Notes under the pieces: generated by a model
Seen by the model: the letters and a program-made list of their open reading frames with translations, nothing else
Told to the model about the DNA's origin: nothing
Database searches by the model: none
Shown: piece by piece, positions 45,821-51,673 of the stretch
Layout of the letters: each line of letters opens with the position of its first letter
How positions within the stretch are numbered: position 1 is the stretch's first letter
Origin: an uncultured Prevotellaceae bacterium
Lineage (GTDB): Bacteria; Bacteroidota; Bacteroidia; Bacteroidales; Bacteroidaceae
Direction: 5' to 3'
Length of the DNA stretch: 64,000 nucleotides
Assembly (NCBI GenBank): GCA_947168045.1
Contig: CAMVKN010000009.1
Span: 19,652-83,651 of the forward strand
Position numbers and translations under genes: made by a program

Positions 45821-46780
45821 CTATGCGATGTGTACCTCAAGAAACTTCATCTGTCCGTCCACCTCTATCCGTTGGTTCTCCGCCGGGATGAGGAGGGTGT
45901 CGCCGGCTGCGAAGTGCTGCTGCTCGCCGTCGGTCCTTACATGGCCCTCGCCCTTCAGTCCTATCAGGATGACGAAGCTGTCCAGGCGGGCAGCCTCCAC
46001 GTCGACGGCCGTGTCGATGTCGTAGACGCTGGTGGTGAAGTAAGTGCAGTCCACCAGCCTCACTGGCACGTTCTTGCGCGGTGTGTAGGACGTGCGGTAG
46101 TCAGGCAGGACGGTGTAGTCGATGGCCTCGGCGGCCTCCTTGGTGTGCAGCTGCCGATAGTTGCCGTCCTTGTCGCGCCGCTTGAAGTCGTAGATGCGAT
46201 AGGTGACATCGCTCGTCTGCTGAATCTCGGCCAGGAAGCAGCCGGCCCCGATGGCATGGATGCGCCCGGCAGGCAGGAAGAACACATCGTCCTCCTTGAC
46301 GGCATACTGTGACAGGGCGTCGCAGATGGTGTCATCGGCCACCTTCGCCTTGTACTGCTCAGGTGTCAGCTGCTGTCGAAGCCCGCTGTAGAGCTGCGCC
46401 CCGGGAGCCGACTCCATCAGGTACCACATCTCGGTCTTGCCCCTGGTCTTACCCTGTCGGCGTGCCGTCTCGTCGTTGGGATGCACCTGGATGGACAGGT
46501 TCTGGCGGGCATCGATGAACTTGATGAGCAGGGGGAACTCATTGCCAAAGCGCTCGTAGTTCTTGTGGCCCAACAGGCGTTCACCGTATTCGCTGACCAG
46601 CTGGTTCAGCGTCACTGAGGGTTGGTCGGCTGAGTGCGACTCGTTGCCGTCGACGCCTGACAGCTCCCAGCTCTCGCCTACATTGTCGAGCGACTCGGTC
46701 ATCCGCTTGAAGGGAATAATCTTGTCACCGCCCCAGAGCGTCTGCTTGAGGATGGGCTGAAAACGAAGTATTTCTTTCAT
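45821..46780 (-). CDS. manA: Mannose-6-phosphate isomerase, class I
   Basis: A 319-residue zinc enzyme that interconverts mannose 6-phosphate and fructose 6-phosphate. The zinc-binding motif QVHPND, then GKTEMWYLM, and the later PAGRIHAIGAGCFLAEIQQ are diagnostic for the cupin-type class I enzyme. The length matches the short bacterial form. It has a good promoter and is followed after 1 nt by the CotH gene, so both are co-transcribed. It should link mannose use to glycolysis and to GDP-sugar supply for surface glycans. Confidence 0.92.
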   Translation of the reverse strand: MKEILRFQPILKQTLWGGDKIIPFKRMTESLDNVGESWELSGVDGNESHSADQPSVTLNQLVSEYGERLLGHKNYERFGNEFPLLIKFIDARQNLSIQVHPNDETARRQGKTRGKTEMWYLMESAPGAQLYSGLRQQLTPEQYKAKVADDTICDALSQYAVKEDDVFFLPAGRIHAIGAGCFLAEIQQTSDVTYRIYDFKRRDKDGNYRQLHTKEAAEAIDYTVLPDYRTSYTPRKNVPVRLVDCTYFTTSVYDIDTAVDVEAARLDSFVILIGLKGEGHVRTDGEQQHFAAGDTLLIPAENQRIEVDGQMKFLEVHIA

Positions 46781-46840
46781 TCTGGTGGTATGGAAATTAT
46801 GTTATTGCTCACCTTGGTGAGCATCCTTTTCTTTCGCGCT

Positions 46841-46849
46841 GCAAAATTA
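46841..46849 (-). promoter_or_regulatory. -7 element for manA-cotH
   Basis: Minus-strand TAATTTTGC, about 60 nt before the manA ATG. Confidence 0.6.
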
Positions 46850-46902
46850 CGCTTTTCTGCTGAGAATTCGTTATTTTTTCTTTTTTTTCTTGGGTTGTTT
46901 TT

Positions 46903-47160
46903 TCGGGGGGGGTAGGGGGGGCGTTTATTTTTCGGGGGAACGTTTTTCGGGGGGGCGTTTTTCGGGGGTGCGGGGGTACGTAGGTACGGGGGTGCGGGGG
47001 TACGAGAATAGACCTTACGCTGAAAGGCCGGCGTGCAAGCTATCCTCGTACCCCCGTACCTCCGTACCCCCGCACCCCCGAAATAACGTCCTCCCGTCCC
47101 CCCGAAAAACGTCCCCCCGTCCCTCCGTCCCCCCGAAAAAACGCCCCCCCGAAAAAAACG
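46903..47160. repeat. Long inverted repeat built of CGTACCCCCG and CCCCCGAAAAACG units
   Basis: The left arm (46903-47011) is G-rich (TTCGGGGGG, CGGGGGTACG). The right arm (47040-47160) is its imperfect inverted copy (CTATCCTCGTACCCCCG, then CCCCCGAAAAACG units). The loop of 28 nt includes GGCCGGCGTGCAAG. The arms could form a hairpin of about 110 bp. A relative of the right arm lies at 51222-51408. No gene is seen in 46850-47149. Confidence 0.85.
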
Positions 47161-47186
47161 GGGTGCCCGCTTGAAGCAGGCACCCC
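47151..47186 (-). terminator. Rho-independent terminator of the LruC-type gene
   Basis: GGGGTGCC (47160-47167) pairs with GGCACCCC (47179-47186). On the minus strand the hairpin is followed by CGTTTTTTT, and it begins 30 nt after the stop of the LruC-type gene. Confidence 0.75.
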
Positions 47187-47215
47187 TTTGTTCGTCGTTC
47201 AGACGGTTGTTTAAC

Positions 47216-49174
47216 TTATTTCCACCAGAACTCGTTGACGAATGAACCCTGAACGTAGTCGGTGAACTTCAGGTTCTCGTCAGCAATGTTCCTTCTCTCG
47301 CGGACGGGGATGAAGGTGTCGTCAACCAAAATCTTGCAGGCAGCCTCGCCGGTAGTAGCTCTGAGCTCCATCCAAGTGCCGTTCTTAAAGACCTCGATGA
47401 TGATGTTCTTAATCTCCTCGGGAGTGGTGTACTCGCCGTCAACAGTGAACTCCACAGGAGCGACCGTGGGACCGGCGCCCGTGTTGTACATCGGGTACTC
47501 GCCATTGGCGTTGGGTGTGCCGCCGAACAGCTGGTGGACCTCGTTGCCCTCAGCCTGATTAGCACCTCTGACTCTCAGGGGAAGGACGCCACCAGCGCAA
47601 ATCAGCTTGAGCGTGGTCTTGCCATTCTCTGCCTTCAGCACGTCGAAGACGACATCGTTGAAGTCAAAGTCGCTGGCCTCAGAAGCTGACAGGTCCTCAG
47701 CAATCACGCGATAGACAGCTTCGTCGCCGTTGAAGCCCGGGCAGCAGCGTGTCTCAGGAATCTTGACAGCGGGTGTGCCGGCATTGAAGCCAGCAGCATA
47801 GATGTTGTTCTCAATGCTGAAGCCATCCTGTGCAAAGATGAACTTGTGAGGTGCATAGCCGTCGTCGCCCTGAGCGAAGTGCGTCTCTGCTGAGACGTAC
47901 AGGTTGCCACCGTAGGTGACAGCACCCCATTTGTCGGCCAGTGTTGCTTCCCTGACGATGTCCTTAGCCTGGAACACGGCATAGTCGCCTGTAGCGGGGC
48001 CAAAGATGCCATATTCATAGCTGTCGCCAATAGAGCTGCGACCGCTCTCAAACTGAGCTGTCTCCTCAACCTTGAACACGACGCCATTGCCCATCACGAT
48101 CTTGAACGGACCAGAGATGGCACCGGTGCTGGAGTCTCTGCCGCCAAAGAAGTTCTTGGTCACCACGCCACCGTCGTTGGAAATCTTGAAGGCTCCCTTT
48201 ACCGACGAGATGTTCATCTCGAAGTCGTTCTTCACCCAGAGGTAGCAGTTGTTGATGACGTTCTCGCTTCCGCCGATATAGGCATAGTCGTTGGTCGTCC
48301 AGTGGCTATTGTTAATCCAGCCCGAGTTGTTCGAGTTGATCTTCGTGGTGCCCGTCACGGTCCAGTCGGCATTGTTCTGCACAGCGCCGGCATTGATGAC
48401 TGTGGTGGCAGCTTTGATGGTGCCGTCGTTCACGATTTTGCTATAGTTGCTTTCGACGTTCACGCTTTCTGCCTCCAGCGTACCCACATTAACGAGGAAA
48501 CTGCTGGTGTTCACCTCGAAGGTCTTGGCCTTGATGGTTCCGTGGTTGTACACCCTCGTGCTGCTGTTCACCTTGAGCAGTCCAGCCGTCTCGAGTGTGG
48601 CACCTGCTGCGATGTAGATGGCGTAGACATTGAGGTTGATGGCACTCAGCTCGCCTAACTTCAAGGTTGCGCCTTTCAGCAGGTAAATCTCGGAGGTCAT
48701 GTCAGGACCAAACTTGAATGACTCGGCATTGGTGTCATTTGCTGACAGGTCAACGGTGCCCGTCACGTAGATGTTGCTCTTGCCAGCCCATGTCTGGACC
48801 TGTGTGGTGGTCTCGTCGATATAGTAGTTGCCAGCTCCGGCACCCCATTGCGACAGCTTGCTCACCCCTGCGGGCACCTCCTCTAAGAATTTGCTGGCGT
48901 CGCAATCTCCTGGGAATTCGATTGTTGTCTCAAACCCTTCCCCGGCACGGGTAATGGCACGTGCACCGGCCTTCTTGCTGCTGAAGCCCCAGTCCACCTG
49001 TGTTCCAACCTTGCCAAACGCTTTCTCAAACGCGGCAGCATAGCTCTCGTTTACAGCCTTCTCTGCTTTCTCAGGGCTGTAGTAATAGTCATCGTGACTG
49101 CACGATGACACTGCCATCGCACCCCCTATCGTGGCTGCAATCGCAAATGTTCCAAATAAACTCTTTATATTCAT
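47216..49174 (-). CDS. LruC / DUF4842-type exported lipoprotein
   Basis: A 652-residue lipoprotein with lipobox VSSC (Cys25). The C-terminal part carries the LruC signature DFDFNDVVFDV (about residue 515) followed by LPLRVRGANQAEG and EVHQLFGG, which define the DUF4842/LruC family of Bacteroidales surface proteins. The middle (about 130-350) is a beta-helix-like repeat region rich in Asn, Thr and Val (VYNHGTIKAKTFEVNTSSFLV). A Thr-Arg-Ala at 75-77 echoes the processing motif of the fimbrillins at 64-19168. It is a single-gene unit with its own promoter and terminator, placed between two C-rich repeat blocks. The function is unknown; surface adhesion or matrix formation is a reasonable guess. 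Confidence 0.8.
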   Translation of the reverse strand: MNIKSLFGTFAIAATIGGAMAVSSCSHDDYYYSPEKAEKAVNESYAAAFEKAFGKVGTQVDWGFSSKKAGARAITRAGEGFETTIEFPGDCDASKFLEEVPAGVSKLSQWGAGAGNYYIDETTTQVQTWAGKSNIYVTGTVDLSANDTNAESFKFGPDMTSEIYLLKGATLKLGELSAINLNVYAIYIAAGATLETAGLLKVNSSTRVYNHGTIKAKTFEVNTSSFLVNVGTLEAESVNVESNYSKIVNDGTIKAATTVINAGAVQNNADWTVTGTTKINSNNSGWINNSHWTTNDYAYIGGSENVINNCYLWVKNDFEMNISSVKGAFKISNDGGVVTKNFFGGRDSSTGAISGPFKIVMGNGVVFKVEETAQFESGRSSIGDSYEYGIFGPATGDYAVFQAKDIVREATLADKWGAVTYGGNLYVSAETHFAQGDDGYAPHKFIFAQDGFSIENNIYAAGFNAGTPAVKIPETRCCPGFNGDEAVYRVIAEDLSASEASDFDFNDVVFDVLKAENGKTTLKLICAGGVLPLRVRGANQAEGNEVHQLFGGTPNANGEYPMYNTGAGPTVAPVEFTVDGEYTTPEEIKNIIIEVFKNGTWMELRATTGEAACKILVDDTFIPVRERRNIADENLKFTDYVQGSFVNEFWWK

Positions 49175-49240
49175 AATTGTACTGTGATTTTTTTAGTTAA
49201 AATCTAAGTAGTTAAAGAATGCATGCCTATATGTGGGTGC

Positions 49241-49249
49241 AAAGGTACG
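49241..49249 (-). promoter_or_regulatory. -7 element for the LruC-type gene
   Basis: Minus-strand TACCTTTGC, 66 nt before the ATG at 49174. Confidence 0.65.
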
Positions 49250-49290
49250 AAATTAGTGGTGAAAAAAGAAATAATTGTAGTTAATTTGTG

Positions 49291-51114
49291 TTAAGCGGTG
49301 GCACTTTTTTGTGGGGCTGGTGGGACGACTGGGGCTTCTGGGACTTCTGGGACAACTGGGAGGTCTGGGACTGGTGGGGCTTCTGGGGCTTCTGGGACGA
49401 CAGGGAGGTCTGGGACTGGTGGGACTGATGGGGCTGCTGGGACTGCGTACCAGCCGTGGCGGCCTGACTGTGCGCCCTGGCGGAGGCCGGCGGCGCGGAG
49501 GGCGGCCTTGAGCTGGCGCGGGGTGGGCACGTCCTGGGGCGGCAAGCCGTGGTCGCATAGCAGGTCGACGATGTCGGCGGTGGTCATCAGCGTGTCCGCT
49601 GAGGTGGGCGCCGGGGCGAGGGTGGCGGCGATGGTCTTCTCTATGACGCGCTGGCGGCAGTAGCGCTCGTTGTGCGCCTCCATCAGCGCCTCCTCCTCGC
49701 GGGTGAGGAAGAAGGGCTCGCCCTGGCTCAGCTCGTGCAGGACCTGCGCGAAGAGCTGGTCGTGGTTCAGCGGTGTTGCGGTGTCGATGGCGCCTGTCAG
49801 TTCCACGCAGAGGTAGCGTCGGCTGCCGGTGGGGTCGGTCAGGGGCCGCCGCTCGTTGGTGGTGGCGATGAACGAGCAGAGGCGCTGCACCATGGTGTAC
49901 TGGTCGCTGCGCGGGCGGCGCACCTGCACGTCGCGCTCGGTCAGCAGTCGCTTGATCTTCGCCTGCTCGCGCGTGGTCTTCGCGTCATACTCGTCGATGT
50001 TCACCAGCCACATGCGACCCAGCACCCGCTCCACCTGCTCGGCGTTGTCCATCTTGATGTCGTCCATGTAGTACTGTCTGAGGTGCCGTGGCAGTAGCAT
50101 CTTGCAGAAGGTGCTCTTTCCCGTGCCCTGTGCGCCGATGAGCATGGGCACGATGCTGTTGCCGTGGTCCTGGCTCATGCCGCGCACCTGCGCCACCATG
50201 GCCAGCAGCCAGCGTCGGAACAGGCGCGGCCAGTCCTGGTAGTCGGTAGGCACACGTGCGGCGAGGTCGCTGATATGGTCGTGGCCGTCCCACTGCGGCA
50301 GGTGGTCGAGGTAGTCAGCCACCGGGTTGTAGTCCTCCACGTGTGCCGAGTCGACGCAGAGGCGCATGGCGTAGCTCCAGCTCTGGCCTCCGGCCAGGAG
50401 CTGGTCGACGGTCAGGGAGTTAAGGTCGCGGTCGGTGAGGGGGAGGAAGGCCCCTCCCCCAGCCGCCCCAACTGCCCCTCCCCTGGCCCCTCCCCCAAGG
50501 GGAGGGGAAACCTCTCCCCCAACCCCTCCCCCAAGGGGAGGGGAGTAGATAGACTTGATGGCGGAGGAGGGCGTCTTGGGGCGGAACTCGGTGGTTTTCT
50601 TCATGGTGTTGTAGCGCAGGTCGTAGTGGTCGCGCAGGAACTGAAGGTTGAAGCGGATGGCATCAGAGCGGTAGGCAGACTCACCCGCCAGCCCCTTGGT
50701 CCCAGCGCCTTGCCCCTCGGACCCACCCCCCAGGCCCTTGGACCCACCCCCCAGCCCCTTGGACCCACCCCCCAGCCCCTCCCTATAGGGAGGGGAGTAG
50801 ATAGTCTTGTTGGCAGAATCAGAAGGGGTGGACTGTTCCTCTTGAACAGGAAAAGTCCGTTCAGTCCGTGTTGTCCGCTGCTCAACATCAGGAGTCCGTG
50901 TTGTCCGCTGCCCAGACTCAAGAGTCCGTTCAGTCCGCGTTGTCCGCTGCTCTAAATCGGGAGTCCGCTCCGTCCGTGTTGTCCGCTGCTCCAAATCGGG
51001 AGTCCGCTGTTCGGTGAGGAGGTCGAGGGCCTTGGCGACGATGTCGAGGGTGCGGGTGGCGAGCTGGAGAGCCTGGGTGCGCAGGGCGCCGTTGTCGTTG
51101 AGGTTCTGTGTCAT
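49291..51114 (-). CDS. VirE-type P-loop ATPase/primase-helicase with repeat-filled termini
   Basis: A 607-residue protein. The core (about 225-480) is a virulence-associated-E (VirE) type ATPase: WDGHDHISDLAARVP, Walker A IGAQGTGKSTF, Walker B WLVNIDEYD, FIATTNERRPLTDP and RRYLCVEL. A DUF3874-like helical end follows (LPPQDVPTPRQLKAALRAAG). Such proteins usually belong to phages, integrative elements or islands and act as replication helicases. The VirE N-terminal domain is missing. In its place stand TERTPDLEQRTTRTERT repeats (residues ~36-90) and two blocks encoded by C-rich palindromes (about 100-135 and 185-220). The last ~45 residues are Pro-Val-Pro repeats. The promoter at 51139 is good, so it is probably expressed; its activity is uncertain. 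Confidence 0.75.
   Translation of the reverse strand: MTQNLNDNGALRTQALQLATRTLDIVAKALDLLTEQRTPDLEQRTTRTERTPDLEQRTTRTERTLESGQRTTRTPDVEQRTTRTERTFPVQEEQSTPSDSANKTIYSPPYREGLGGGSKGLGGGSKGLGGGSEGQGAGTKGLAGESAYRSDAIRFNLQFLRDHYDLRYNTMKKTTEFRPKTPSSAIKSIYSPPLGGGVGGEVSPPLGGGARGGAVGAAGGGAFLPLTDRDLNSLTVDQLLAGGQSWSYAMRLCVDSAHVEDYNPVADYLDHLPQWDGHDHISDLAARVPTDYQDWPRLFRRWLLAMVAQVRGMSQDHGNSIVPMLIGAQGTGKSTFCKMLLPRHLRQYYMDDIKMDNAEQVERVLGRMWLVNIDEYDAKTTREQAKIKRLLTERDVQVRRPRSDQYTMVQRLCSFIATTNERRPLTDPTGSRRYLCVELTGAIDTATPLNHDQLFAQVLHELSQGEPFFLTREEEALMEAHNERYCRQRVIEKTIAATLAPAPTSADTLMTTADIVDLLCDHGLPPQDVPTPRQLKAALRAAGLRQGAQSGRHGWYAVPAAPSVPPVPDLPVVPEAPEAPPVPDLPVVPEVPEAPVVPPAPQKSATA
49313..49450. repeat. CTGGGACTTCTGGGA repeats encoding the Pro-rich VirE tail
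   Basis: About ten imperfect 12- to 15-nt units of TCTGGGACTTCTGGGAC and GGAGGTCTGGGACTGG. The complementary motif CCCAGGAGCCCCAGGAG fills the insertion in purL at 57163. Confidence 0.75.
50445..50556. repeat. C-rich palindromic elements inside the VirE gene (block 1)
   Basis: At least two CCCCTCCCCCAAGGGGAGGGG palindromes in tandem, ending GGGGAGTAGATAGACTTGATGGC. The coding frame stays open (encoding SPPLGGG on the minus strand). Confidence 0.8.
50690..50820. repeat. C-rich palindromic elements inside the VirE gene (block 2)
   Basis: Three to four CCCCTTGGACCCACCCCCCAG units and one full palindrome CCCCTCCCTATAGGGAGGGG followed by AGTAGATAGTCTTGTTGGC, in frame. Confidence 0.8.
50855..51012. 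repeat. GTCCGTGTTGTCCGCTGCTC tandem repeats at the VirE N-terminus
   Basis: Four to five imperfect units of 36-42 nt containing GGAGTCCGCTCCGTCCGTG and TTGTCCGCTGCTC, encoding EQRTTRTERTPDL. There are no spacers of constant length, so this is not a CRISPR array. Confidence 0.8.
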
Positions 51115-51138
51115 ACGTGTGGATTTTTAGTTTTGCGC

Positions 51139-51147
51139 GCAAAGGTA
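51139..51147 (-). promoter_or_regulatory. -7 element for the VirE gene
   Basis: Minus-strand TACCTTTGC, 24 nt before the ATG at 51114. Confidence 0.65.
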
Positions 51148-51221
51148 CTGAATGACATGCGGCACCGTCAGCCGTTAACACGGATTTAACGCCTTTTGGC
51201 CGGTTTTAACAGCCGACCGCA

Positions 51222-51408
51222 CAAACTATCCTCGTACCCCCGCACCTCCGTACCCCCGTACCTCCGAAAAAACCGTACCTCCGAAAAAACCGTCCCTCCG
51301 AAAAAACGTCCCTCCGAAAAAACGTCCCCCTGAAAAAACCGTCCCTCCGAAAAAACCGTACCCCCGAGAAACACCCCCGCGCCCCCGAAAAAAACGCACC
51401 CCGAAAAA
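51222..51408. repeat. CGTACCTCCGAAAAAACCGTCC repeat block
   Basis: Opens with CAAACTATCCTCGTACCCC as does the right arm at 47040, then about eight CCGTCCCTCCGAAAAAA units. Together with the block at 46903-47160 it brackets the LruC-type and VirE genes. No gene is visible in it. Confidence 0.8.
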
Positions 51409-51656
51409 TGCTGCACTACTTGCACTACTTGCACCAAACGGCACCTCATCGGAATAAAGGGGCACTTTACGGGAATATCTCCATGAGTTATTCTAGCGAA
51501 GCAATGCCTGGCTGTCGTGAAGCAATGCCTGGCTGTCGTGAAGCAATGCCTGGCTGTGAAAAAGTGGCCACTTTTTCCCGTAAAGTGGCCACTTTTCTCA
51601 ATAAATCGGCACTTTTTTTCCTGTTACAATGGTGCAAACAGTGCAAACAGTGCAAG
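51408..51656. repeat. ~250-bp element with nested inverted repeats and a 21-bp tandem core
   Basis: The ends are inverted: TGCACTACTTGCACTACTTGCACC (51411-51434) against GGTGCAAACAGTGCAAACAGTGCAAG (51631-51656). Inside, GGCACTTTACGGGAA (51461-51475) faces TTCCCGTAAAGTGGCC (51575-51590), and AAAGTGGCCACTTT is a palindrome present twice (51561 and 51582). The centre (51497-51557) is three copies of a 21-nt unit with GAAGCAATGCCTGGCTGT. An open frame across it is most likely chance. No gene is supported in 51148-51673. Confidence 0.7.
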
Positions 51657-51673
51657 TAAAAAACGAGTAACGC

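Noticed and set aside
50855..51012. Possible CRISPR array
   Set aside because: Units vary in length and sequence, have no unique spacers, lie in frame inside a gene, and no cas gene is near.
51497..51557. Possible short CRISPR (21-nt repeats)
   Set aside because: The three copies touch each other directly with no spacers.
51408..51659. Open frame containing EAMPGCREAMPGCR
   Set aside because: It is a translation of the 21-bp tandem repeats and palindromes of a non-coding element. It has no promoter and low complexity.
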